DNA of 64,000 nt from Chitinophagales bacterium (GTDB taxonomy: Bacteria > Bacteroidota > Bacteroidia > Chitinophagales > CAIOSU01), in the NCBI GenBank assembly GCA_018401955.1, contig JAGYJT010000004.1, forward strand, positions 1 to 64,000, read 5' to 3'. A model generated the notes under the pieces. It saw only the letters and a list, made by a program, of their open reading frames with translations, was not told the DNA's origin and ran no database searches. Made by a program: the position numbers and the translations under genes. This document shows, piece after piece, positions 1-8,448 of the stretch (its first letter is position 1; each line of letters opens with the position of its first letter).

Positions 1-98
1 TGGCCTATGCGGTTATTTAATTCATAACCAAATTTAATACCTAAACCCAGTACAAGGGCAAACAGAAAAGGCATTAAGAACGAGTACTTCCGATCCAT
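1..98 (-). CDS. Partial N-terminus of a membrane-anchored protein
   Basis: Reading the minus strand from the ATG at 96-98 gives an open frame to the window edge. It begins MDRKYSFLMPFLFALVLGLG and continues into a short polar stretch, which is an N-terminal signal anchor. Bacteroidota S41 C-terminal processing proteases often start this way, but about 32 residues cannot prove that. It is divergent from the murK-like gene; the space between holds an inverted heptamer repeat. Confidence 0.5.
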   Translation of the reverse strand, partial: MDRKYSFLMPFLFALVLGLGIKFGYELNNRIG

Positions 99-150
99 AA
101 TATTACTTAAGAGTAACTGCAAAAATAGGCAATAATGGGCAATGAAACTT

Positions 151-262
151 GTTACGGGTTGTGAGTTGCGAGTTATGGGTTTATTATAAAAACCAAGTGC
201 GGGTATATGGTGAATCAATGTTTAAAATTCAACCCTGAAACTCGTAACCCGTAACTCACAAC
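151..262. repeat. Inverted heptamer-period repeat (GTTACGG/GTTGCGA type)
   Basis: The left arm at 151-182 reads as successive 7-mers gttacgg, gttgtga, gttgcga, gttatgg. The right arm at 231-262 is its approximate reverse complement (actcgtaacccgtaactcac). The arms could form a long imperfect hairpin in this divergent intergenic space. A near-identical pair lies at 12885-13020. Confidence 0.8.
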
Positions 263-313
263 TACAATCTAAAAACCTTATTTTTACCATTCACAAGGTT
301 TTCAAAATCTTCA

Positions 314-1159
314 ATGATACTAATAGCAGATAGCGGTTCTACCAAAACCAGTTGGATACTACAAGCAGCAGGGCATAAGCCCCAACAGATAGGCACCAGT
401 GGCATCAATCCATTTTACCAGCCAAAAGGCAGTATAGTTAACATTTTAAATACTGAATTGTTGCCGAGCATTAACGGCCACGGCCAGCCTGAGGCGGTAT
501 ATTTTTATGGTGCTGGCTGTTCGCAAGAAGATAAGATAATGGTGCTGGTGGATAGCCTTCGTGAGGTATTTGCTAAAGCGCACATTGAGGTAGACCATGA
601 TATGATGGGTGCTGCCCGTGCCCTTTGCGGCAAAGAGGCCGGCATAGCGTGTATATTGGGCACTGGCTCTAACTCTTGTTTGTTTGATGGTGTAAACATC
701 ATTGATAATGTGCCGTCATTGGGCTTTATAATTGGTGATGAAGGCGGTGGTGGTTACATTGGCCGAAAGCTGCTGCAAAGCTATTTTTATCGCGAGCTGC
801 CCGACGACCTCAGGGTAATGTTGGAGGCCAAGTTTGACATGGAGCGCTCAACGGTATTGAACCAAATATACGGTAAAGAAACCCCTAGTAAATATGTGGC
901 CGAGTTTGCCGGTTTCCTTACCGAAAACAATACGCATCCATACGTGCATACGCTTTTGTACAAAAGCTTTATGGAGTTTCTTACACGGCATGTGCTTAAG
1001 TATGAAAACTTTGGCAACCTACCCATTCACTTTACGGGCTCAATAGCACATTTTAACAAAGATATTTTGCTGGAAGCCATGGATAGCTTGGTGTTAAAGC
1101 CCGGTAAATTTATACGCGAACCTATTGAGGGGTTGGCAGAATACCATGCAAAGAAGTAA
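314..1159 (+). CDS. murK: BadF/BadG-type N-acetylmuramate/N-acetylglucosamine kinase
   Basis: A 281-residue sugar kinase of the BadF/BadG/BcrA ATPase (ASKHA) family. Phosphate-1 loop DSGSTKT is at residues 6-12, GTGSNS at 116-121 and a glycine-rich GDEGGGG at 141-147, as in N-acetylglucosamine kinases. The gene ends 2 nt before murQ. The MurNAc-6-P etherase next door implies that this kinase makes its substrate by phosphorylating MurNAc, and probably GlcNAc, recovered from peptidoglycan; Clostridium MurK belongs to this same family. The symbol rests on that context, and a plain GlcNAc kinase is the alternative. It is cytoplasmic, with no signal peptide. Confidence 0.8.
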   Translation: MILIADSGSTKTSWILQAAGHKPQQIGTSGINPFYQPKGSIVNILNTELLPSINGHGQPEAVYFYGAGCSQEDKIMVLVDSLREVFAKAHIEVDHDMMGAARALCGKEAGIACILGTGSNSCLFDGVNIIDNVPSLGFIIGDEGGGGYIGRKLLQSYFYRELPDDLRVMLEAKFDMERSTVLNQIYGKETPSKYVAEFAGFLTENNTHPYVHTLLYKSFMEFLTRHVLKYENFGNLPIHFTGSIAHFNKDILLEAMDSLVLKPGKFIREPIEGLAEYHAKK

Positions 1160-1161
1160 GT

Positions 1162-1974
1162 ATGGAGAAGTTTACCGAAAAGACTTCGCAATACCGCCAC
1201 TTGGAGCAGCAAAGCACCGAGCAACTGCTTACTTGGATAAACGACGAAGACCAAAAAGTACCTGCCGCCATTCGCCCATTGATACCGCAAATAGCCGCCT
1301 TGGTTGATGCCATTGCCGATAGGTTGATGGCCGGTGGCCGCTTGTTTTATATAGGTGCCGGTACTAGTGGCCGCTTGGGTATAGTTGATGCTAGCGAGTG
1401 CCCCCCAACTTTTGGCGTGCCGCATGGCTTGGTAAATGGATTGATTGCTGGTGGCGATGATGCCATACGTAAGGCGGTAGAGTTTGCCGAAGACAACACT
1501 ACCCAAGGTTGGGAAGACCTAAAAGTACACGACATAACCCCCAAGGATGTAGTAGTTGGCATAGCCGCTTCGGGAGGAACGCCTTATGTGGTTGGGGCTT
1601 TAAAGCGTTGCCGAGAAGAGGGTATATTAACGGCCAGCATTACTTGCAACCCCGGTAGCCCCGTGGCCCAGCAAGCCGACCATGCCATTGAGGTGGTGGT
1701 AGGCCCTGAGTTTGTAACCGGTAGCACTCGTATGAAGGCCGGTACCGCCCAAAAACTGGTGCTTAACATGATAAGCACCAGCGTAATGATTCGCTTGGGC
1801 CGTGTGCAGGATAACAAGATGGTAGACATGCAGCTAAGCAACGATAAACTCGTTGACCGCGGCACCCGCATGGTAATGGAACAGTTGGACATACCCTACG
1901 ACATGGCCAAAGCGTTGTTGTTGGAGCATGGCAGTGTGCGGAATGCAGTGGGTGCATATAAACGCAAGATGTAA
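1162..1974 (+). CDS. murQ: N-acetylmuramic acid 6-phosphate etherase
   Basis: A 270-residue SIS-domain protein, slightly shorter than E. coli MurQ (about 298). It carries the family signature IGAGTSGRLGIVDASECPP (residues 64-82), with the catalytic Glu of DASE at about residue 79, and a second SIS loop, IAASGGTPYVVGAL. MurQ cleaves the D-lactyl ether of MurNAc-6-P to give GlcNAc-6-P and lactate in cell-wall recycling. It starts 2 nt after murK and is certainly cotranscribed with it. The C-terminal region (STRMKAGTAQKLVLNM) is well conserved. There is no obvious terminator. Confidence 0.95.
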   Translation: MEKFTEKTSQYRHLEQQSTEQLLTWINDEDQKVPAAIRPLIPQIAALVDAIADRLMAGGRLFYIGAGTSGRLGIVDASECPPTFGVPHGLVNGLIAGGDDAIRKAVEFAEDNTTQGWEDLKVHDITPKDVVVGIAASGGTPYVVGALKRCREEGILTASITCNPGSPVAQQADHAIEVVVGPEFVTGSTRMKAGTAQKLVLNMISTSVMIRLGRVQDNKMVDMQLSNDKLVDRGTRMVMEQLDIPYDMAKALLLEHGSVRNAVGAYKRKM

Positions 1975-2011
1975 TTGCACTATATTTTCCCTTTTTTGGT
2001 TACATTTGGAT

Positions 2012-2203
2012 ATGGATTGGAGAGAACATATCGTTTCCGATAAAGGAGTTTTGTTAGGGAAGCCTGTGATAAAGGGCACTCGCATATCTGTTGAGTTAAT
2101 CTTGGAGCTAATGGCCCAAGGTTGGACAGAAGAGCAGATTTTAGATAGCTATCCATCCATTAATGCAACACATCTCTCTGTAGTAAGAAGTTATCCTCAA
2201 TAA
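2012..2203 (+). CDS. DUF433-family protein (orphan antitoxin-like)
   Basis: The start is set at the ATG of MDWREHIVSDKGVLLG, because upstream codons in frame overlap the end of murQ and look unnatural. The 63-residue protein has the DUF433 core: GKPVIKGTRISVELILELMAQGWTEEQILDSYP, a small winged-helix fold. DUF433 genes usually sit directly before a DUF5615/PIN-like toxin gene. Here no such gene follows, only repeats, and the usual C-terminal 'ltpedi.aal.ya' helix is replaced by NATHLSVVRSYPQ, so the end looks eroded. It is likely a solitary remnant or a housekeeping relative. Confidence 0.7.
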   Translation: MDWREHIVSDKGVLLGKPVIKGTRISVELILELMAQGWTEEQILDSYPSINATHLSVVRSYPQ

Positions 2204-2219
2204 AGTAATTGTCGCTCAT

Positions 2220-2336
2220 TCTTTGTGTAATACCTTTGTGAACTTTGTGGTTAAAACACACCTCCCATGTTAATAACACTTTGCGTTCTTTGCGCCTTTA
2301 ACTTTGCGCACGTTGCGGTTAAATCCGCACCACAAA
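2220..2336 (+). repeat. CTTTGTG/CTTTGCG word repeats
   Basis: The intergenic region contains tandem variations of ctttgtgaactttgtggtt and ctttgcgttctttgcgcc, followed by actttgcgcacgttgcggtt. Unit spacing is about 9-10 bases and each block ends in GGTTAAA. No open frame crosses it. This style of repeat recurs in many Bacteroidota genomes. Confidence 0.7.
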
Positions 2337-2415
2337 TTATTACAACTAGCAAAGTGAACTACCCACGCTCCCTATTTGTATTGTAACAAGACATTTAGCC
2401 CCGAAGGAATAATAT

Positions 2416-2988
2416 ATGCACGAACTGGAGCCTTTTTATAACTGGAAAGACTTGTATGAAGCCGCCAAAGACCGGCGCTCACCTTTCTATGGTGCCGAGC
2501 CTGATTTTAGCCAAATCAACAACTCGGTGTACAACTACGTGTTGCACCCGGAGTGGGATTACTTTGGCTCGGGTACGTTGTACCTAAAGGTGCTGTTTGC
2601 CGATTACGATGAGCACTTTGCCATCATTGAGTTTATTGGTGAATGGAATGACTGCATTGATAATGACATCATGTTCTTGAAGCGTGATGTGATTGATAAG
2701 ATGATTAAACAAGGCATTCACAACTTTATATTGGTTGGCGAAAACGTGCTCATTTACCATGCCAGCGACGACTGCTACTACGAAGAGTGGTATGAGGATA
2801 TTGCCGATGAGGGCGGCTGGATAGCGGCCGTGAACTTCACGCCCCACGTAGAGGCTGACATGCGCCAAGCCCGCCTGCACCACTACATCAACTTCAATGA
2901 GCTACTAAGTGATGTGCAATGGCGCAAGCTCAAACCCAAAGCCCTTTACGCTTTGGTGGATAATTTGATTATGAAGGCGCTGATGTAG
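2416..2988 (+). CDS. Conserved Bacteroidota protein of unknown function
   Basis: A 190-residue soluble acidic protein with no signal peptide or membrane segment. I recognise it as a family widespread in Bacteroidota (YNWKDLYEAAKDRRSPFYG at residues 8-26, then IGEWNDCIDNDIMFLKRDVID, and DDCYYEEWYEDIADEGGWIA), but no function is established. The many conserved Trp, Tyr and acidic residues suggest a structured domain rather than a linker protein. The gene stands alone between repeat regions. Confidence 0.8.
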   Translation: MHELEPFYNWKDLYEAAKDRRSPFYGAEPDFSQINNSVYNYVLHPEWDYFGSGTLYLKVLFADYDEHFAIIEFIGEWNDCIDNDIMFLKRDVIDKMIKQGIHNFILVGENVLIYHASDDCYYEEWYEDIADEGGWIAAVNFTPHVEADMRQARLHHYINFNELLSDVQWRKLKPKALYALVDNLIMKALM

Positions 2989-3008
2989 TACTGACATAGT
3001 ATGTAAGC

Positions 3009-3304
3009 CCCTCTCCCAAGCCTGCCCTGAGCCTGTCGAATGGGGGAGAGGTTGGGCGAGGGGCGGAAGCCAGCATGTCATCCTGAGCCTGTCGAAGGGT
3101 GCGCGCGTGGGCTGTTGGGGTAAGTACTGCTCTCTAAAATCGGAGCATACGGCATTTCAACGAAAGGGTATTAGCCCTAGTCTCGGGATTCACTACACGT
3201 CCATGTCCCACCTACGCATCCTTCGCGAAAAGCTTCGGATACTGCGGCGGGTTTGCAATCGCGCGCGCCAAAACCCTCACCTAGCCTCTCCCAAAGGGAG
3301 AGGG
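3009..3304. repeat. Inverted-end REP-like element, compact copy
   Basis: A 332-base gap without a gene holds this element. The outer ends are ccctctccc (3009-3017) and its complement gggagaggg (3296-3304). Inside, TGCGCGCG (about 3099) faces CGCGCGCG (about 3260). The motif cctgagcctgtcgaa occurs twice on the left side, and cttcgcgaaaagct with cggcgggttt on the right. Both sides recur, in the same order, around 43768-43850 and 44832-44875, so this is one family. An apparent open frame at 3107-3373 is not credible as a gene. Confidence 0.7.
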
Positions 3305-3320
3305 ACTACCGTATTGCGTT

Positions 3321-5045
3321 TCAATCCCCAATCACCAACTTCCCAAACTGCACTTGCCCGTTGTGGGCGGTGATTTGGTAGAGATAGATGCCTTTGGCAA
3401 AATCGAGGGGAAAGGTGGTTTTGTCGTGCTCGAGGGGGTATTCTAGTACCTGCTGTCCCAAAAGATTGAACAAACGGAAAGTATAACCGTCCGCACCTTG
3501 CGGCACTTCAACGGTAAGCAACCCATTGGTGGGGTTGGGGTATAGCTTGGCTTGCAGGGTTGGGGTTTCAGTGATGCCCGTGCACGTCTCCACTTTCACG
3601 TACACGCTATCCGTGTTTACGGCGCAACTGGTGGCCGTGGTATCGGTGGCGGTGAGGTAGTACCACGTGCTTTGGGCAGGGTTGGCCGTGGGCTGGGCAG
3701 TGTTGGCGGCACTAAGGCCTGTTGCGGGCTGCCACAGGTAGATTACATTGGGCACGGGCGGTGCGCCTATTGTTATACCTGTGCTATTGGTATTGCTGCA
3801 CAGCACGGTATCTTTGCCCGCATTAGCAAGGAACACCCCCTCGGGGCCGAGGTTGTAGTTGGGGAAGTTGGGCAGGCCAATGTTAGGAAGAGAATAACTG
3901 GGTAAACTAAAATGATAGTTAACTAAAGATGGATTGATGCTTCCAGGATTTTGTATAGCACTAAAATGCCTTTTATATTGATCAATCAATAAAGAGTCAA
4001 ATCCTGCATACCAATGGCTCACCCACATATTACCATCAGGCGCAACCTCGATTTGAGACAAAAAATCGCTTGATATATTTGCCTGATATATCGGAGGTAA
4101 TTCAATAATTGAGTCCGGTGTCCAATAAAAATGTTTTATCCCACCTCCCCATGAAGTGTTGTCATAATTGGTGTATGTGACATAAATATGTTTGTTGACT
4201 TCCGCAGTTGAATATACATATTGGTTTGCCGGAAGGAATAAATTTAACGTATCCCAAGCTACTATCTCTCCAGTGCACCTATCAAACTTGTCAATATATA
4301 CGACATTATCTCCTGTGACAGCGTCCAATAGGTAATTACCGTTTCTGAAAGGAACCAGCTCACCGGCAAAACTATAAAAATGGGTATGGTTATTTACTGA
4401 CGTTTCCAGATGCAGACTGACACCATTTTTTGTAACATCAAACACAAAGTATTTATTTGATGTACTATCCTGGGTTGATTTTTTTTGGCCGTGCACAATT
4501 AGCCACCAATTTAATGCATCAGAGTTTTTTACCAAAGCTATTGATTCCTCTACCGTTTCGTTTGAAAGCAGTACGTTTTTTTTAGCCACACTCCATTTGT
4601 TATCTTGGCCCTTTACAATCAATGAGTAATATAGCTTAAGGCACGTAAAATAGTCACAGCTTGTTGTATAGCTACCTAAATGAAATAAGAAGATACTATC
4701 ATTTGTCTCTGGTACAGGTAAAAAAACAGCACCATTAGTGGCAGAAAAATTAACATTGACCCCATTGCCGTTAGCTATTATATTATGGTTTCCGTCCCTT
4801 ATATCAGTTTGCATCCAACTATAGTTACGATTGTAGGAAATGTATAGTTGCAGATTTCCAGCAGAATCAGAAATTGAAGCATTAGCCTCAGCATTTTTAG
4901 AAATGCCTTTAAATGCAATTGGATTTTGAGAATTTCTAAAATCAATACCCACACTATCGCCAAAAACCCAATTGGCATCATGCTTCAATTGCCCGAAGCA
5001 CACCGCCACGCTCATCGAAAATAGGATTATCAAAATGCCTTTCAT
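3321..5045 (-). CDS. T9SS-sorted secreted protein with beta-propeller-like N-terminus
   Basis: 574 residues. Signal peptide MKGILIILFSMSVAVCFG; a long region with repeated W/G-rich strands (WVFGDSVGIDF near the start; several 'dGNxxV' strands) typical of exported Bacteroidota proteins that report on surface events. It is followed by a PKD/gliding-type Ig domain (AGKDTVLCSNTNSTGITIG, about residues 408-490) and a type A T9SS sorting domain (KLYPNPTNGLLTVEV to the end, about residues 500-574). It is predicted to cross the outer membrane through T9SS and be anchored or released. The part encoded by about 3900-5045 is clearly more AT-rich than the Ig and sorting-domain part at 3321-3890, so the gene looks like a fusion of modules with different histories. 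The ligand is unknown. Confidence 0.85.
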   Translation of the reverse strand: MKGILIILFSMSVAVCFGQLKHDANWVFGDSVGIDFRNSQNPIAFKGISKNAEANASISDSAGNLQLYISYNRNYSWMQTDIRDGNHNIIANGNGVNVNFSATNGAVFLPVPETNDSIFLFHLGSYTTSCDYFTCLKLYYSLIVKGQDNKWSVAKKNVLLSNETVEESIALVKNSDALNWWLIVHGQKKSTQDSTSNKYFVFDVTKNGVSLHLETSVNNHTHFYSFAGELVPFRNGNYLLDAVTGDNVVYIDKFDRCTGEIVAWDTLNLFLPANQYVYSTAEVNKHIYVTYTNYDNTSWGGGIKHFYWTPDSIIELPPIYQANISSDFLSQIEVAPDGNMWVSHWYAGFDSLLIDQYKRHFSAIQNPGSINPSLVNYHFSLPSYSLPNIGLPNFPNYNLGPEGVFLANAGKDTVLCSNTNSTGITIGAPPVPNVIYLWQPATGLSAANTAQPTANPAQSTWYYLTATDTTATSCAVNTDSVYVKVETCTGITETPTLQAKLYPNPTNGLLTVEVPQGADGYTFRLFNLLGQQVLEYPLEHDKTTFPLDFAKGIYLYQITAHNGQVQFGKLVIGD

Positions 5046-5184
5046 ATCCTAAAGATATATAAAAGGTTTGTAAAGTTGCTTGGCTGGTGTGGCGCATGTC
5101 CAACTTTCATGGGCTACACGCAAACTTTAACCATATCCGTCCCACTTTTTTCAAATTCGCCCGTCATTTTTGGGGCAAATGCCC

Positions 5185-5192
5185 TAACTTTG
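5185..5192 (+). promoter_or_regulatory. Bacteroidota -7 box upstream of carB
   Basis: TAACTTTG matches the Bacteroidota sigma-ABfr -7 consensus TAnnTTTG, 63 bases before the carB ATG. The T-rich run at 5167-5172 could supply the -33 element but is closer than ideal. Confidence 0.5.
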
Positions 5193-5254
5193 CGCCAGTT
5201 TATTTGAACCGTTCTGACCACCCTTCCGCATAGCGGACAACAGCTTACAGCATT

Positions 5255-8074
5255 ATGCCCAAAGACACCAGTATCAAGTCAGTACTCATTATAGGCAGTG
5301 GCCCCATTATTATCGGTCAAGCTTGTGAGTTCGATTATTCAGGTACCCAAGCGTCCCGCTCCCTTCGCGAAGAAGGCATTGAGGTAAGCCTCATCAACAG
5401 CAACCCAGCCACCATTATGACCGACCCGCTTACGGCCGACCATATATACTTGTGGCCGCTTACGGTGCAGAGCCTGGAGAAGATACTGAAAGAGCGCCAA
5501 ATTGATGCCGTGCTGCCTACCATGGGCGGCCAAACGGCCCTTAACTTATACAAAGAAGCCAGCGAAATAGGCCTTTGGGACGAATACAACGTGCGCTCAA
5601 TTGGCGTGGATATGGATGCCGTGGAGCGCGCCGAAAACCGCGAAACCTTCCGTAAGATGATGATTGATATGGGTATTGGCGTTGCTACCAGCAAAATTGC
5701 CAACTCATTTTTGGAGGGTAAAGAAATAGCACAAGAAATTGGCTACCCATTGGTTATACGCCCTAGTTACACGCTGGGTGGTTACGGCGGTGGCTTTGTA
5801 CATAATAAAGAGGAGCTTGACGAAAAACTATCGCGCGGCCTAAACGCATCGCCTACGCACGAGGTATTGGTAGAGCAAGCCGTAATCGGTTGGAAAGAGT
5901 TTGAGTTGGAGCTGTTGCGCGACAGCAACGACAATATCGTGATTATCTGTACCGTGGAGAATTTTGACCCGATGGGCATCCACACGGGCGATAGTATTAC
6001 AGTAGCCCCGGCCATGACCTTGAGCGATGCCACTTACCAGCGCATGCGCACATTGGCACAGCGCATTATGCGCGCCATGGGCAAGTTTGCGGGCGGTTGC
6101 AACGTACAGTTTGCCATCAACCCCGAAACAGAAGAAATTATTGCCGTGGAAATAAACCCACGTGTGAGCCGCTCTTCGGCATTGGCCAGTAAGGCAACGG
6201 GTTATCCCATTGCGAAGATAGCCGCTAAGTTGGCCATTGGTTACAACTTGGATGAGCTGCAAAACCAGATTACTAAAACCACTTCGGCAATGTTTGAGCC
6301 GGCGCTGGATTATGTAATCGTAAAAGTACCGCGCTGGAACTTCGATAAGTTTAAAGGCGCCGATACTACTTTGGGTCTGCAAATGAAATCGGTGGGCGAG
6401 GTAATGGCCATAGGCCGTAGCTTTATCGAGGCCCTGCAGAAGGCTTGCCAGAGCTTGGAGAACAACCGCTTGGGCTTAGGTGCCGACCAAAAAATGTGGA
6501 CCCGCTTGGAGGACATAGTTGCCGGATTGGAAAAAGCCAGCGACAACCGTTTGTTCTTGATTAAGGATGCCTTGAGCATGGGCGTGCCGGTAAAAACCAT
6601 TGTGAACATTACCAAAATAGACCGTTGGTTTATACTGCAAATACAAAAGCTGGTAGAAATTGAGGTAGAAATAAGCAAGCACAATAGCTTAGCCACGCTA
6701 CCTAAGGAGCTATTGGTTCGGGCTAAGCAAATGGGCTACAGCGATGGCCAGTTGTCGTTTTTGCTGCGTAATGTTAGTGAAGACGAGATATACGAGCACC
6801 GCTACAAATTGGGCATTAAGCGCGTGTATAAAATGGTGGATACTTGCTCTGCCGAGTTTGAAGCCAAAACGCCATACTACTACAGTACCTTCGACCAAGA
6901 GAACGAAAGCCCTGTAAGCGACAAGAAGAAAGTGATAGTGCTAGGCAGCGGCCCTAACCGCATTGGCCAAGGCATTGAGTTTGATTACTGCTGCGTACAC
7001 GGTGTGTTGGCCTTGAAAGAACTTGGCTACGAAACGATAATGATGAACTGCAACCCAGAGACGGTATCAACGGACTTTGACATTGCAGACAAACTATACT
7101 TTGAGCCGGTGTTTTGGGAGCATTTGCGCGAACTGATTGACCACGAGAAACCGGAAGGCGTAGTGGTGCAGTTGGGTGGCCAAACAGCTTTGAAACTTGC
7201 GGAGAAGTTACATGAGCACGGCATTAAAATTATTGGTACCAGCTACCACAACATGGATCTTGCCGAAGACCGAGGTTTGTTTAGCGACAAGTTGAAAGAG
7301 CTTGATATACCTTACCCACGCTACGGTGTGGCCAATACTGTTGAGGATGCCATTGCCGTAGCCAAAGAAGTTGGTTTCCCGGTGTTGGTGCGCCCTAGTT
7401 ACGTATTGGGTGGTCAGCGCATGAGTATCGTTATCAACGATGAGGAACTGGAGCGTGATGTATTGAAGTTGTTGAAGCACTTACCAGGCAACCGTATATT
7501 GATTGACCATTTCCTTGACCGTGCCATGGAAGCCGAGATTGACGCTATTTGCGATGGCGACGAGGTGCACATTATGGGCATTATGGAGCACATTGAGCCG
7601 GCAGGCATACACTCAGGCGATAGTAGTGCGGTGTTGCCACCGTTTAATTTGGCCGATGAGGTGGTTGAGAAAATGAAGGAGTATACCGAGAAGATAGCCA
7701 AAGCATTGGATATCCGCGGATTGATAAACATACAGTTTGCCATTAAAGGCACCGAGGTATACGTTATCGAGGCCAACCCTCGCGCTAGCCGCACCACGCC
7801 GTTTATTGCCAAGGCTTACCAAGTACCTTACCTTAACATTGCCACCAAAGTAATGATTGGTGCCAACAAGATAAAGGACTTTACCATCGAGCCGAAGCTG
7901 ACTGGATACGCCATTAAAGAGCCTGTGTTCTCGTTCAACAAGTTCCCGGAGATAACCAAGGAGCTAGGCCCAGAGATGAAATCAACGGGTGAGGCCATCA
8001 GGTTTATTACCGATACCAAAGACGAGTACTTCCGTAAGTTGTACAGCGAAAAGTCGATGTATTTGAGCAAATAA
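5255..8074 (+). CDS. carB: Carbamoyl-phosphate synthase large subunit, lacking MGS domain
   Basis: 939 residues; E. coli CarB has 1073. The N-terminal half has the biotin-carboxylase-like fold (IIIGSGPIIIGQACEFDYSG) and the first ATP-grasp domain. An oligomerisation region follows at about 400-545, and the second repeat restarts with VLGSGPNRIGQGIEFDYC and its own ATP-grasp (VEANPRASRTTPF). The protein stops at RKLYSEKSMYLSK, just where the C-terminal MGS-like allosteric domain should begin. The gene joins bicarbonate, glutamine-derived ammonia and two ATP for arginine and pyrimidine synthesis. Without that domain, control by UMP and ornithine should be absent or different. carA is not in the window. 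The start MPKDTSIKSVLIIGSG agrees with family starts. Confidence 0.97.
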   Translation: MPKDTSIKSVLIIGSGPIIIGQACEFDYSGTQASRSLREEGIEVSLINSNPATIMTDPLTADHIYLWPLTVQSLEKILKERQIDAVLPTMGGQTALNLYKEASEIGLWDEYNVRSIGVDMDAVERAENRETFRKMMIDMGIGVATSKIANSFLEGKEIAQEIGYPLVIRPSYTLGGYGGGFVHNKEELDEKLSRGLNASPTHEVLVEQAVIGWKEFELELLRDSNDNIVIICTVENFDPMGIHTGDSITVAPAMTLSDATYQRMRTLAQRIMRAMGKFAGGCNVQFAINPETEEIIAVEINPRVSRSSALASKATGYPIAKIAAKLAIGYNLDELQNQITKTTSAMFEPALDYVIVKVPRWNFDKFKGADTTLGLQMKSVGEVMAIGRSFIEALQKACQSLENNRLGLGADQKMWTRLEDIVAGLEKASDNRLFLIKDALSMGVPVKTIVNITKIDRWFILQIQKLVEIEVEISKHNSLATLPKELLVRAKQMGYSDGQLSFLLRNVSEDEIYEHRYKLGIKRVYKMVDTCSAEFEAKTPYYYSTFDQENESPVSDKKKVIVLGSGPNRIGQGIEFDYCCVHGVLALKELGYETIMMNCNPETVSTDFDIADKLYFEPVFWEHLRELIDHEKPEGVVVQLGGQTALKLAEKLHEHGIKIIGTSYHNMDLAEDRGLFSDKLKELDIPYPRYGVANTVEDAIAVAKEVGFPVLVRPSYVLGGQRMSIVINDEELERDVLKLLKHLPGNRILIDHFLDRAMEAEIDAICDGDEVHIMGIMEHIEPAGIHSGDSSAVLPPFNLADEVVEKMKEYTEKIAKALDIRGLINIQFAIKGTEVYVIEANPRASRTTPFIAKAYQVPYLNIATKVMIGANKIKDFTIEPKLTGYAIKEPVFSFNKFPEITKELGPEMKSTGEAIRFITDTKDEYFRKLYSEKSMYLSK

Positions 8075-8080
8075 AGTGAA

Positions 8081-8160
8081 GGTACGATTTACGAAGTACG
8101 GGGTACGATTGCAATAAAATCATTCCTCAATCGTAATTCGTATATCGTACCTCGTACATT
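8081..8160. repeat. Inverted heptamer-period repeat (GGTACGA type)
   Basis: The left arm at 8081-8112 reads ggtacga tttacga agtacgg ggtacga. The right arm at 8127-8160 (tcgtaattcgtatatcgtac...) is its approximate reverse complement. The loop is about 14 bases. It sits between carB and the small membrane protein gene. Confidence 0.8.
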
Positions 8161-8181
8161 TTATACCCGTAACTATAGTCA

Positions 8182-8400
8182 TTGAAAGTAGTCCTTACCA
8201 TAATCATTGTTATACTGATACTGCGCATCTTGGCGCGGTACAATATGCAGCGTATGCAAGAGCGCATGCGTGAGCAGGAGCGTATACGCTACGACCAATT
8301 GCATCAGCAACAGCAGCGCCAAAACCAGCCCGACATTACCGTCACCAAAAAGCCTAAAAAGGATGACGGTGACTATATTGATTACGAGGAGGTGAAGTAG
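8182..8400 (+). CDS. Small membrane protein, DUF4834-like
   Basis: 72 residues. An N-terminal hydrophobic helix (VVLTIIIVILILRILA) is followed by a charged Gln/Arg-rich helix and the acidic tail DDGDYIDYEEVK. This architecture and tail fit the DUF4834 family of Bacteroidota. The only start in frame is a TTG at 8182, since a stop lies two codons upstream; the next Met is inside the helix. The function is unknown. Confidence 0.6.
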   Translation: MKVVLTIIIVILILRILARYNMQRMQERMREQERIRYDQLHQQQQRQNQPDITVTKKPKKDDGDYIDYEEVK

Positions 8401-8405
8401 GGGTT

Positions 8406-8440
8406 GTCAGTCCATGGTCCATGGTCGATAGTCCATGGCA
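8406..8440 (+). repeat. Heptamer-period repeat (CATGGTC type), left copy
   Basis: The sequence reads cagtc catggtc catggtc gatagtc catggca. A direct copy (catggtcgatactcgttggtcgatgg) lies at 9166-9196, on the other side of the 8449-9027 gene. Confidence 0.75.
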
Positions 8441-8448
8441 ATAAATAT

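Noticed and set aside
1027-1506. 159-codon minus-strand frame spanning the end of murK and the start of murQ
   Set aside because: It is antisense to two clear genes, shows no family motif and has composition expected from the opposite strand.
3107-3373. 88-codon plus-strand frame across the inverted-end element
   Set aside because: The product is mostly repeat-derived Arg/Ser/Pro sequence and runs into the end of the T9SS gene.
5840-6382. 180-codon minus-strand frame within carB
   Set aside because: It is a shadow of strongly conserved carB codons.
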